Shown here one piece after another: positions 14,501 through 26,449 of a DNA stretch of 64,000 nucleotides (within the stretch, counting starts at the first letter, position 1; every line of letters begins with the position of its first letter). The notes beneath the pieces were generated by a model. It did no database searches. It saw only the letters and a program-made list of their open reading frames with translations, and had not been told where the DNA came from. The translations under genes were made by a program, and so were the position numbers. Source of the DNA: Archilochus colubris (taxonomy: Eukaryota > Chordata > Aves > Apodiformes > Trochilidae); assembly GCA_023079485.1 (NCBI GenBank), contig CM041084.1:128848792-128912791 (forward strand), given 5' to 3'.

Positions 14501-15273
14501 AGTTTTACAAAGGAGAGATTGTGCTTTGAAGAGTGTACTGTATATTGTGACACAGAGGCTCTTTGAAGGTTAATCAGCTTTTTAGCAGTAATAGGGATGG
14601 ATTCTTGTGTGACTAATTGGGTCACTTCTATTTCATGTGCAGATCTATCATTTAATCAGAAGCCTGGAAGTTGAGACTTACTACACTGCATATTAAGTAG
14701 AAAAGACAGTTTTTGTTTCAATAATTTTTTTCTTTCTGAACTTTACTGTGTCTTTAGGACTGTAAATTAGTTGAGACAGCTAGACTGATTATTTGAGAAC
14801 CATTCCTAATGTGCATGAAATCTAATAAAAGGAACTGTACAGTGAAGTCATATTTGGACACTAATGCTAAAAGCTAATTTGAAGAAATATTCTTATATAT
14901 ACAAAATAAAATCCACTAAGTGTAGTAATGTTCCTGATCTACATTTAGGACATGATTTAATTCAATTGCAGTTTAATTGGAGGCAGTTAGTGTTTTCTTA
15001 AAGGCAAGTGCAGAAACTCACATATCTTTTTTTTCACGTATTTGTATCCCAAAACAAATACTTGGGAAGTGGTCAGGGTGGAATTTTTACCAAGTATGTC
15101 GTTGTTCTTTTTTTACAACTGAGTATCTCTAATATAGATCCATGCTTGAATTTAGCTGTTAAAGTTCATGGAATTACACACAATGGAGGAGAGCCACATT
15201 TAAGTGTAACTGGACAAAGTGGTTTTTTTTCTGGTAAGAATGAGTATTTTAAACTACAGGAGAGTCTATATTG

Positions 15274-15302
15274 AAATATATATATTATATATATTATATA
15301 TT
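15274..15302. repeat. AT-rich (TATATAT-T) simple repeat
   Basis: Alternating TA tract with regularly placed TT breaks (TATATTATATATATTATATA-like), strongly self-complementary. Confidence 0.9.
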
Positions 15303-18300
15303 TACGTATCTAAACTTGCATCTAAGTCTAATTCTGATCCCATGCCATATAGTAGTACTGTGCTGCTGATGGACACTCAACATTGTCAGTCTTATATGAC
15401 CCAAAAGTTGAGATGCTGAGATTGAACTAATGGTATAGATATAAAATGTAGGGTCCCTGCAAGAACTGTTGAAAAGGTTATCTTTGTTATGCAGTCCTTG
15501 AGAAGCTTTCTTTGAGTCTCTGTCTTGCTGTTGGAAGAACTGGGTTGAGTTCCAGAAAGGAAGATGATGTGTGATGCATTTGCTGCAGTTTGTGTGCTGC
15601 TACAGCACATGAGGTTACAAGTTCTGGTTGTTTAGATTTCAGTAGGCCTTTGATGGGGATGCCAAGAGGCTGATTTACAGAATCTTACTGCATGACACAA
15701 ATAAATAACTACTGTAAATATTTTAAAACTTTAGGAATGTTGGATTGTTTACAGTAATGTAGTTCTGCCTGGACATGAGTTATCAAGAAGGAAGATTTGA
15801 TAGCTCTTAAATTGTTATTTATTTTGCCATGTGATTTGAAAGAAGAAATGTTTGAGGTGGATTATGAAGAGAGTGGATCAGGGCAAAAAAACAAACTACA
15901 TACCAACATTTTATTCTATTAAGATGATAGCACTGTTTCCTGAAAATGAGAAAGAGAATACAGCCCACAGACTAAGAATTACTTTAAAAGAAGGTTGCTG
16001 TGAACACTAGTGTCAACTGTGCTTTGTGGATATTGCTTGGTGTTGCCATTTTCCAGAATATATTTCCAAGCAGTACTGTGGAGGATGCTAATACATCCCA
16101 AAACTGCCATGCCAGATTTACTAGTCTTAATTTGCAAATCTGTGTACTTGAAGACATCATTTAATCATAGTTTTGAAGGCAAATTAAGCATGATGGGTTT
16201 AAATTTAGTCCTGCCAGCTGTTTTATTTGCCCAGTACTTAGTTACATGATGTGCTGCTTCTTTAGATCCTTATAAACTGAAACCATCTGGCAATTCTTAG
16301 TTGTCATGATACCTAAATGGGGAGATTAATCAAAAAGGTACTCGCTGTGCTTAGGAGCACAGGCCTGCATTTGGTGCTGGATTCCTCTGGAGAGCTGATT
16401 CTTCTGAGAACTCAGTTTTTCAGTCATGCTTTAGTTGGTTGGGACTGGGGAAAACAGAAAATTGTGAAGTTAGAGAATGTTTATGTGAGTAAAAAGAACA
16501 ATGGCACAGCCTGTAAATTGTCTGTGCCAATTTATAGGCACTTTTCTGGTTTGACTGAATAGGGAATCCTAATTCTTGTCTGACTGCTGTTTTTCTGTAA
16601 TTTTGAAATCAACTGTATGTTCATAAATGTAAGTTAACTATTGTACAATATCCCATGCCCTGCAGGGGGCTTTCTGAAGAAAAAGTATCTAGTGAAATAA
16701 TGTAAGACGTTATTGTTGTGCCCAGAACTCTAGATGGACCTATTTAGAAGCAAACTGGAGGAAAAAAGAACCACAAAAATTTAAATAGCAGTGCTTTTCA
16801 TGAGTTGCCAGGTAGTTGGGAACTGGCTGGAACACCACAGACCTGTGCTGCCTGTGCAGACATCCAGCTTGTGGCAGTGTTTGACTCAACTAAGTTGAGA
16901 ACTCAATTTACAATCAGTGTTCTAGCTTGAAGTTTTGGCATACAGACACTTGAAGTTTGAGTGCATCTAATGTGAGTAAAGATGCTTGATCTGGCCCTAA
17001 TACCCTTTTTAGTTCTTGATCATCCCATTCTCTGTGTATGTGATCTTTGTTCAAGTTTTCTCTCCTCTCCATGCAAGTTAAGGTTCTCCTTATATTCCCT
17101 GTATGCTGGAGGGAAGCATGTCAGGAAATATGCTTTTCAGAGGTTTGGCTAATGGAAGTGATTACTAAGTTTTTGTAAAACAATTTCATAGCCAGAGTCC
17201 ATCAATAAACGTCCTACTTTGTGGACCCTAACCTCCATTTGTGAAGTCTTCTTCATCCATGAAGTGTAAAGATGAATGGTGATTTCATTACTTTTCCATT
17301 ACCATCTACCTCAGCTAACATAAATTACTGCATGCTGTTTTTCACAATTTGCTATAAATGTTATTTTAGTTTAAATTCTGTGATTGAAAATGCAACTTAT
17401 AGTTCTTTCTTAATATTTATTATTCATGATCTCTAGTGTTTCATAGAAAGAAGACTTTGCCTTGTACCCCTACAGGATCAAGTGAGATTGTGGAGGCTAA
17501 AAGTGAAGTAGACTGTCCTTAAAATTCTCTCTAACCAAGCAGAAGGTAGTTTATTTAAATTCCATGAGGTTATTATGTGAATGATGTACTAGGCATGTGT
17601 GACTACCTATGGAATGGAAAATTATTTTCTAGTGGCAAAAACATCCTGCTTAGAGAAGGATAACTCCATAACCTATGCAAATGATCCTCTTCCTAATTTT
17701 CTTGTTTTAAAAATATAAAGCATAAAATTTTATAGCTATATAAAATAAAATATAAATTTATAAATATTTCAACATACTTGATTGATATGATGGGCATGAC
17801 TTAAGGGCATCCAGTAGAGGCCATAATGCTGGTGCAGAAGGAAATGGAATAACTCATCTTCTATTTGAAATGCTTCCTGCAGTTTCACTTCTGTTCCATT
17901 GCCTTGGGACCGTGTCTAGAGTAGCATTTCTTAGCTGGGTCACTGCAGGAAAGCCAAATCTTAAATTGTGATGTTTCATGCAAGCTGCTTTATCCTAAAT
18001 TTATTTCTAGTTGATGTGGCAAATGTGTATTGCTATGTTTTTACTGTCCTCTATAGGTGCTTGTGGTTTCTATGTATATTTAAAAGAAATACTTCTAGTT
18101 ACATATACTTACTTGCATTGCTTTGCAGTGCTTACGGTCTGTTGGCATGTGCCAATGTTTCTACCAGGACGTTTTGTGCAAATGTAAGTGATCAGTCTAC
18201 GTGTAAATTTGGAGGTGACTGTGTCCCATTTTAAGAATGTCTGTGGCTGGTTATCAGCAGGATCACTAAAACTTTTATTTCAGCAGCTCTACTAAAACAT

Positions 18301-19090
18301 GACAGTTTTAAAAACCAGCTGTCCAGAAACTTCTTCACATAGAAGTACATTGGTTGTATTTATTTAATTGTTCTTGTCATCAGTTTAAGTAAATCTAAGT
18401 GAAAGTTCATCCATAAAATTATCTGACTTTCTCAATCCACTTGAACCTTGATCTGTTTTGGTGTAATGTTCTGCAGTTGGTAAAAATGCTTTGTGATTGA
18501 AGTCTGTAACCCCAAATGGGATTACATCACATTCTTCTGATTCAGAATTTCCTGCTGGTACAATACATGTTGTTACAAAGAAATGAGAAGTAATTCCCTC
18601 TCATATGCTCATGTTGAGGTTGCTGCCAAGGAACAGCATTAGTGAGGTACCTTTTCAGTGCTAACGACAAGGCATAGCTTCTGCTGTGAACTTGGTTCTC
18701 TCTCAGCAAGTTTACAGACTTGTTCTAAATAACACCAGCTTGGAGCTGTTTCCTGGGAGAATGAATAGTCATCTTCTTATTCTTACACCAATTTTGCTCT
18801 AAGAGCAAACAAACCACATGGAGATTTTGAAGTTGTGGAATAGGTCTCCTTTATACCACAGCCAGTTGTGCTTTCACTCAGAGCCTTTTCTGTTCTTGTT
18901 TAAAAATTATTATTGTTTACAAATTCCTTATTGAGTGGACAGTAATGAGTTTGCAGCAGTCAGCTGCACAGCCTTGTGGTGATGTTTGAGCTCTGTCCCC
19001 ACAGATGGGGATTGCAGTGGGGCTGTGCAAACCTCCCAAGCTCTCAAAGCAGAGTTTGTTCATGCATCACCCTCACAACGTGCAAACAAA

Positions 19091-19108
19091 TGTGTGTGTG
19101 TGTGTGTG
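19091..19108. repeat. (TG)9 microsatellite
   Basis: Nine uninterrupted TG dinucleotides, a likely length-polymorphic site. Confidence 0.97.
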
Positions 19109-19449
19109 CATAGTTCTCCCTCAGAGTAAAACAAAAAGAGCAAGGGGTACCACAGGGAGTACTTTTTTTCTGCTCTCATTTTAGAAGGGTTTCTACCTCC
19201 AAAGCTGGCATGGCTGGTCTTAGATTATCTGTGTTCAAGTGATGTTGCTACTGGACCAGGGGCCTTCCACACATTAAATATTTCTACTGCAGGGCAGCAT
19301 CCCTGGCAAATGAATAAATGTGAGGCTTTTCTAGAGGGACCTGCCATTCAAATCAAAGTGCTTCTGGGGGAGAGGAAGTTTTGGAATAAAGGCTACAGCA
19401 TGGCTGTCTCCTACCAAGAAAATCAATCTGTGCTGGAAAGCAAGCACAT

Positions 19450-20413
19450 TATTTAGTTAAGACTGGGTAAGCGGAAAAGTTGAAGCATCCTCCTCCAAAT
19501 TGTAGAGGAACCAACCAGAAAAGGAGCTTTGCTGGAACTTGTTCTCACTACTATAGTCAGGCTCCTGAGCAATGTAAAACTCAATGGGAGACCAGGCTGC
19601 AGTGACCATGACACTGTAGAATTCAAGATCCTTAGGGCAGTGAGAAAAGTGCAAAGTAAGCTGACAGGAATTGATTTTAAAAGGTCAGACTTTGGTCTAT
19701 TCAAAGATCTGCTTGGTAGGGTAGACTGGTACAAAGCCCTAGATAGGAAGGGAGCCCAGGATAGCTGATGTCTATTCAAGGATCCTGCATGCCCAGGATC
19801 AATGTGTCCCAGTGAGGAGGAAGGCAGGCAGCAATGCCAGGAGGCCTGTGTGGATGAGCAAGGAATTCCTGGACACATTTAGGGGTAAAACAAAGATTAC
19901 AAAGGATGGAAGCAAGCATGGATACCCTGGGAGAAGTACAGAGAAGAAGTCAGGGAAGCAAGAGCTCAGGTTAGGAAAGCAAAATGACAGAATTTGATCT
20001 GGCAAGGGAGGTTAAGGGCAACAGGAAAACTTTCTATAGGTATGTCAATGATAATTGGAAGACTAGGGAAAATCGGGCTCACTCCAGAAGGAAATGGGAG
20101 AGTTGGTCATCCAAAATGTAGAGAAAGCCAAGGTACTCAGTGACTACTTTGCCTGTGTTTTCACCAACAAGGACTCTGGTCACACCCTCCATGTTACAGA
20201 AGCCAAAGGCACTAGGAAAAGGAAGATCTCCTCCACTCTAGATGAAGAGCAGGTTCACCACCTAAATAACCTGAAGGTGAACAAGTCCATGGAACCTGAT
20301 GGGATTCACCCTTGGCTCCTGAAAGAACTGGTGGATGAAGTTGTAAAGCCACTGTCCATCATATTTGAAAAGTCATGGCAGTCTGGTGAAGTTCTTACTG
20401 ACTGGAAAATGGG
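19450..20413 (+). mobile_element. CR1 LINE, endonuclease-end to RT-start segment (5' block of a deleted copy)
   Basis: Sense CR1 coding remnant. One stretch encodes GCSDHDTVEFKIL and FKRSDFGLFKDLLGRVDW, matching the linker after the endonuclease. A later stretch encodes [16 protein letters not shown] and [17 protein letters not shown], the start of the reverse transcriptase. Between them the frame is shifted several times. At about 20413, just after the residues DWKMGN, the sequence jumps directly to the 3' part of CR1, so most of the RT palm is missing. It forms one insertion with 20414-21227. Confidence 0.9.
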
Positions 20414-21227
20414 AAATCCAGAAGGACCTTGACAGGCTGAAGAAGTGGGCTTGTGAAAATTGCATGAAGTTCAACAAGGCTAATGCAAGGCTCTACACCT
20501 GAGTTGAAGCAATCCCATGTACAAATAGGGGTTGTGAGGAGAAAGAACTATGGGCAGCCCTATGGAGAAGGACTTGGTGGTGATGGTGGACCAGAAGCTT
20601 AATAACATCATTTTGCAGACCAGAAAGCCACCCATGTCCTGGCCTGCATCACAAGAAGCTTGAGAGAGCCAGTCAAGTTTCTACTCTTGTGAGATCCCCC
20701 CTGGAGTACAGTTCTGGAGTCCCCAACATAACAAGAACTTAGAGCTCCTGGAACGTGTCCAGAGGAGAGCCTCAAAAACTATCAGAGGGATCGAACACAT
20801 CCCCTAGGAAGACAGGCTGAAGAAATTGGGGTTGTTAAGCCTAGAGAAAAGGAGGCTGCAAAGTGACCTTATAGCATCTTTCCAGTGCCTGAAGGGGGCC
20901 TACAAGAAAGCTGAGGAGGGCTCTTTACATGGGTAAAAGATGTAGAGAAGGCCTACAGAAGGGAAAAAGGGCAATGGTTTAAAAACTGAAGAGGGGAGAC
21001 ACTGGGAGGCTAGACACTGGGAAAAAATTCTTTCCTTTGAGGGTGATGAAATGCTGGGACAGGTTGCCCAGGGAAGCTGTGGCTGCCCCCTCTCTGGAAG
21101 TGTTCAAGGCCAGGTTGGATGGGGCCTTGAGTGACCTGGTCTAGCAGAAGGTGTCCCTGCCCTTGCAAGGGGGTTAGAGCTAGATCTTTAAGTTCCCTGC
21201 CAACTTGAGCCATTCTATGATTCTGAG
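20414..21227 (+). mobile_element. CR1 LINE 3' end (3' block of the same deleted copy)
   Basis: Continues the CR1 at 19450 after an internal deletion. It resumes in the [12 protein letters not shown] region of the RT C-terminus and ends in the typical 3' sequence with one ATTCTATGATTCTG unit at about 21227. It contains many point changes and indels and is clearly older than the copies at 7228 and 25332. Confidence 0.88.
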
Positions 21228-22864
21228 ATGGAAAGAATAAACTGATCTTCAAATTTTCATCACAAGCTTTTCCATTGTCTAAAGCATGACACTTCTGTTT
21301 TTTATAATACATACATTTATAAATACTTCATAATGTATTTTCTAAATTTAAGGAGTTCTGGCACATTCTGATTGGACACATGGCAACACAGTAAATATGA
21401 CTAGTAAATTGTCATGGCCCTTGTTTAATGCAAAGAGTCTTTTTAGCTGTGCTACCTGAATTTGCAGTGTTTGCTGCACTCCACTGTGTGGTTTGTTTGG
21501 GTTTTTTTTTTAAGCTGTGAAAACTTACTAAGATTTATCTTATGTGATGGGAAAATAAAGGTTTTTGTGATAGGACCCCACGAGGTTAGCTCTTTGCAAT
21601 TTTGTCTGCACACATAGACTCTCACCCTCTGGGGCTTATTATAGGACAGACTCATTATGTTCCTATTATCAGTGCTAGAGTAGTTGTCTTGTGATATATG
21701 AAAGATGAGATGATATTGCCAGGAGATCCTTATCTGTTAGGGAGAAGAAGGTGACAAGAGGAATTAGTATTTTTTGTCTTCTAGAGCCCACAATTCTCAG
21801 AGCTCATTGACATCAGTGGACCAGGCACTTGGAAGCATCTTTTCATATATGGCCAATTCTCAGCAGAACAGAGACAGATGCTCCAGGGGCTCCTTCAGTT
21901 TTTCCTCAGTGTTGAGTTGTTGTAGGTTGGGTGCTTCCACTTCCACCCTACCCAAGGTCACTTTCCTGGTATCAGTTCCTCAAAGTCTCCTGGGGCACTG
22001 CAGCAGCACCCAGCTCTTATTTTTATCCTATTGCATCATTTTACCACACTGCCTACTCAGCTCAGAGTTCTCATCATTCCTTGACCTTTCTCTTGCATTC
22101 ATAGATCCATCAGCCCTTCAGCTTCAGGTCCAGATAGGAAAATCTCACTTCTGGTGTTGATCTGATGCTGCTTGTTGGCATTTGAATTGTTTAGAGCTGA
22201 AAGTGGGTGTTTCTGGAGATAAAAATACTACTGTACTTTGTAGCCAACTTTCTTTGTAGAAAACGCATCTGGGACTTGCTACCTTGTATTTTTTAATTTT
22301 AAATATCCTTATGACTAATGTAACTATAAAATACCTTGTCATTGTTGTAGCACATAGGATATCCAGTAATAAATTAGGAGTCCTTAGTGACAAGTACCAT
22401 AGACATATAATAAAGCAACAGCCTCTGTCTGGGAACACTTCAGTCTAAATTCATATTTCTTCTTTATGCACCCAAAAACCAGGTTAATCAAATTTCCTGC
22501 CTTGGGGCCCAAGCAGCTGGAATATGAAATATATTTTCACCATTCTGCAGTGTAGTAGTCCTGTATCTCAGGAAAGTATGTGCTTTGTACTTAATGTGAA
22601 AAGAAACCCTTTCATTTAAACATTTCTCACAGCATAGTTTGATTTAGGCAGTGGTTTGAGGCAGTAGGATGCGTTTGGTCATCCTAGAATTATATTCAGT
22701 GACTACAGAACAGTATTTTAGTTTTATTTGAAATGTTTTCTTCCTCCTCTCCTAAACTAAAAAGCCAATTTTATGTCAAAATCATGGAAATGCTTAAATG
22801 CTAAATTGACTTTTCTGATTCAGTGTTTTCATGTAGATAAGTTTTTTCATAATTGCTTTTCCAG

Positions 22865-22976
22865 ATTGTATTGGTCAGTGGACATCTGGACAGCTGGGAC
22901 GTTGGGCAGGGAGCTATGGATGATGGTGGTGGAGCATTTATATCATGGGAGGCATTATCACTCATTAAGGATCTGG
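22865..22976 (+). CDS. CPQ: CPQ internal coding exon with first two zinc ligands
   Basis: Internal exon of carboxypeptidase Q, a secreted/lysosomal M28-family zinc dipeptidase that releases amino acids from small peptides. It is 112 bp: 37 whole codons plus one base, entered in phase 0 and left in phase 1. The acceptor is a pyrimidine-rich tract ending TTTTCCAG; the donor is GG|gtaaat. The translation begins [16 protein letters not shown] and continues through AMDDGGGAF, closely matching the human protein as I remember it (about residues 284-320). The His of SGHLDSW and the first Asp of MDDGGG correspond to zinc ligands His290 and Asp302 of the human enzyme. No stop or frameshift is present. 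The preceding exon was not found in the 22.8 kb upstream. Identification rests on remembered family sequence, but the run of identity makes it very secure. Confidence 0.96.
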
Positions 22977-23363
22977 GTAAATATTTAATTTTAAAACACT
23001 GTTAATGCATTACTTTTCTAGGACATGTTGTATGTTGTCTAAAGTGGATTTTCTATTTTGTCTATTTCTCTGAGCACAAATATTCATGCTTAGTATAAGT
23101 ATTTTTCAAGTTTGTCTGTTAAAATCCTTTAATCATAGGGGTCACTGGAAAGCAAGACATGGATCGATGATCCAGAAAGTGCTTGGAACCTGCTTTGAAC
23201 CTATGGTGATGGTCACCATCATCACAGACTGAAAGTTCAGTGTAAGATTTAATATCTATTCACCTTAGAAGGAAGTAACTTCTTTTCATTTTTTCCTAAT
23301 GAGTCTTTCCCTATTAATGAAGATGAAGCTTCTCAAGGTCACAGCTAGCCTTCTGATACTCAT

Positions 23364-23480
23364 GGAACCATAGAATGGTTTGGGTTAGCAGGAATCTTTA
23401 GTGGTACCTAGTCCAACTGCTCCTGAAGTGAACAGGGACATCTTTAACTAGTTCAGCTTGGTCCAATTGGCCCTGTCCAA
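23364..23480 (-). mobile_element. CR1 LINE 3'-end fragment, antisense
   Basis: Reads as the reverse complement of a CR1 3' terminus: it begins ACCATAGAATGGTTTGGGTT and continues with the GTCCAACT...GAACAGGGACATCTT...CTAGTTCAG blocks. About 115 bp survive. The 5' border on the element is ragged. Confidence 0.8.
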
Positions 23481-24910
23481 TTGTCTGTTCTAGTGATGCT
23501 ATGGATAAAATACCAGTGTGGACTTGCTCAGCCTACTGTATCCTGGTTTGCACAGCTCCTCTGTGTGAGATCTGGAAGGCAAATTTCTGCTGTTCATGGG
23601 CTTCATCTGACTTGTGAGTAGAAGTGGTCTACAGACAGTCTGTCATTGTACCAGGGCATGGTCTCTGTATGTCTGCATAGGGTGTGTTTGGTGGAAGAGG
23701 TGGTCCCTAAAGTAAGACGAGATAGGGCCAGTGTATGTGCAGGAGGAAGCTATGGCCATCTACCTGTGTTCTCCAGACACTCAACCTCTAAAGATTTGGT
23801 CTGGTGTCCTGCTGTTTCCAGTCTGATTTCTGGTCTCCAAATTGTAAATACTGGGTTTACTGCTTGAGCAGTTTTTGAGCTAGGTTTTTTTTCTTACTTT
23901 AGTTCCACAGCCTCACTCAAAAACTCTCAAAATAGACTTCTTAGGTTGTCAAGATGCTATCCAAGGATGCTTTTCTCCTTTTGTCAGATGGAATCTATTT
24001 TTCCTCATCATTCCCATTTTCCAGAAGTGTAACCTGTGGTCAAGAGGAGTGCACCAAGTATTCATTAAAAATTAAAATCAGGTGTTGTTTGTGCTTTTAG
24101 TTCTGGCAGGGTTTAAATAAAAAATTAGCCTTTCCTGCTTCTGATCATAAGGATTTGTGCCCTTGAAGAATCTCAGTGTTCCCTGAATGCTCTTTGTAGA
24201 AAATCTGTTATGTGATCAGTCACTCTCATACTGCAGTCATCATACATCAGACATCCCTGTGAATTCTTTTTCTATTTTGCATTATTTAAACCTCTTATCT
24301 CTCATTTTCCCAGCCTTGGAATGATTGGAATATCAGTCTGTGACTGAAAACAAAGTGCATCTAGTTTAATTTTTTTTCTTTTAAAAATAAACTAAAGAGG
24401 ATTCTTTTACAGAAGTCTTACTCCTTTTTTAGTATGTGTTTTTTTTTTAAATCTTCCTTTTATGATTCTTGGAAAATTGTCTATGCCCCCTTCACTGTCA
24501 AGAAAGAAAAATATAATTATGCTTCTGTGTTTTCTGACTCTATTCCATTCAGAATAAACATTTTTTTTTCTCCTAAGGGCATGTTCATGGTGGCACTGTA
24601 TAATTCTTATTCCCTGGATTTCCCTTTATGCATGGCTGAAATGCATCACTCTCTGCTTGTTCAAATATTTGATTTCCTCTGATAGTAGCCTGTGTGTTTG
24701 CTGTACGACCTGTAGTGAAACACTATTTTCTCAGCTGGGAAATGCCAGAGTCTCTGCTGTTGCCCTGTGTTCTGGCCAGCTGTTGTGCTCAGCTCTTCTT
24801 GTTGTACCAGTGTTCTGCATGAACAAAAATCTGGGGAAGAATGTGTGTGTCATCACATCTAACCTGTAGATAACCATGGGAGATAGGGCCTTTTGTAAAC
24901 TGTCTTATTT

Positions 24911-24970
24911 AAATAATAATAAATAAATAATAATAATAATAATATTTTTATAATAATAATAATAATATAA
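24911..24970. repeat. (AAT)n-type microsatellite
   Basis: A 60-bp tract made of AAT/AAAT units with one TTTTTA interruption near 24945, which splits it into two blocks. Confidence 0.95.
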
Positions 24971-25331
24971 TGTCTAATTTACATAAGACAGCATATTGAT
25001 ATCACAGCATATTGATTAATGCAAATTTTATATCTTAGGATGCCCATAAAATCTGACAAAAAAGGAGAGCAAAGTAAAAGATGTGCAGATTGTGTGAGAA
25101 ATGAAGTAAGGAGTAACATTTCAAATCAATTCCATAGACTGTGTTTTGAGCAAGCATTATATTTTGAACTGTTGAGATTTGGTTTAATATCCTTTCAGAC
25201 CCTGCTAAATTTAGTCTTAGAACAAGCCACCAAATACATTATGGCTTAAGGATAAGCCAACTCAGCTGTAGGCACATGTAGCATTTTTTTACTCTGTACT
25301 GGGAACCTTAAAGCCATGGTGAATTTCATAG

Positions 25332-26449
25332 CCGTCTCTCACAGCATCCTTGTAGATAAGTTGATCAAATATGGGTTTGGTGATCAGGTAGGGAGGTGGA
25401 TCAGGAACTGGTTGAAAGGAAGGAGTCAGAGAGTTGTAGTCAATGGGGCAGAATCTGGTTGGAGGTGTGTGACTAGTGGAGTCCCTCAGGGGTCGGTGCT
25501 GGGACTGGTGTTGTTTAATATCTTCATCAACGACTTGGATGAGGGTATAGAATGTACCCTCAGCAAGTTTGCTGATGACACTAAGCTGGGAGGGTGGCTG
25601 ACACACCAGAGGGCTGTGCTGCCATTCAGAGAGACTTAGGCTGGAGAGTTGGGCAGAGAGAAACATGATGAAATTCAACAAGGGGAAGTGTAGAGTCTTG
25701 CATTTGGGGAAGAACAACAAGATGTCCCAGTATAGGTGGGGGCTGACCTGCTGGAGAGCAGTGTAGGTGAAAGAGACCTGGGGGTCCTGGTAGACAAGAG
25801 GATGACCATGAGCCAGCAATGTGCCCTTGTGGCAAGAAGGCCAATGGCATCCTGGGGTGCATTAGAAAGGGTGTGGTTAGTAGGTCAAGAGAGGTTCTCC
25901 TCCCCCTCTATTCTGCATTGGTGAGGCCGCACCTGGAGTATTGTGTCCAGTTCTGGGCCCTCAGTTCAAGAAGGACAGGGAAGTGCTTGAAAGAGTCAGC
26001 GCAGAGCTACTAAGATGATTAAGGGAGTGGAACATCTCCCTTATGAGGAAAGGCTGGGGAGCTGGGTCTCTTTAGTTTGGAGAAAAGGAGACTGAGGGTG
26101 ACCTCATCAATGTTTTCAAATATGTAAGGGGTGAGTGTCAGGGAGATGGAGTTAGGCTTTTCTCAGTGGTGACCAGTGATAGGACAAGGGGTAATGGGTG
26201 TAAATTGGAGCACAGGAGGTTCAAGTTGAATATTCGAAAAAATTTTTTTACTGTAGGGGTGACAGAGCCCTGGAACAGGCTGCCCAGGGGGGTCGTGGAG
26301 TCTCCTTCACTGGAGACATTCAAAACCCACCTGGACACGTTCCTATGCGAAGTGCTCTAGGTGGCCCTGCTCTGGCAGGGGGGGTTGGACTAGATGATCT
26401 TTCGAGGTCCCTTCCAACCCCTAGGATTCTGTGATTCTGTGATTCTGTG
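25332..26449 (+). mobile_element. CR1 LINE, 5'-truncated 3' fragment (copy B)
   Basis: Sense-strand CR1 3' fragment whose first 270 bp keep an open reverse-transcriptase frame: [18 protein letters not shown], then [10 protein letters not shown] (the region after the catalytic motif), then [12 protein letters not shown] containing the RT palm FADD motif. The frame stops after [11 protein letters not shown]. The rest matches the CR1 3' region and ends with ATTCTGTG repeats at about 26449. It is less damaged than copy A at 7228. It is inactive because it is 5'-truncated and frameshifted. Confidence 0.95.

Larger units (their letters stand above)
1..22864 (+). other. CPQ: CPQ intron (partial, upstream of first visible exon)
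   Basis: AT-rich non-coding DNA upstream of the exon at 22865. I looked for the preceding CPQ exon (human protein up to about residue 283) by eye and did not see it, so this is read as part of a single long intron, though a diverged short exon could have been missed. Besides the two CR1 elements, simple repeats and the inverted repeat listed separately, I see nothing I can support. The open frames of 60-113 codons scattered here have no recognisable domain or codon pattern. Confidence 0.7.

Noticed and set aside
15008..15274. An 88-codon + strand frame considered as a missing CPQ exon
   Set aside because: It shows no resemblance to the expected CPQ residues preceding VLVSGHLDS, and no matching splice sites were seen.
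19453..19878. A 141-codon minus-strand open frame
   Set aside because: It is the reverse of the CR1 coding block at 19450-20413. The sense strand carries the recognisable CR1 protein blocks.
23190..23215. GTGATGGTCACCATCATCAC, a near-palindrome
   Set aside because: Only 6-bp perfect arms, which is expected by chance.
25289..25819. A 176-codon open frame on the minus strand
   Set aside because: It is the antisense shadow of the sense CR1 RT remnant at 25332-26449.
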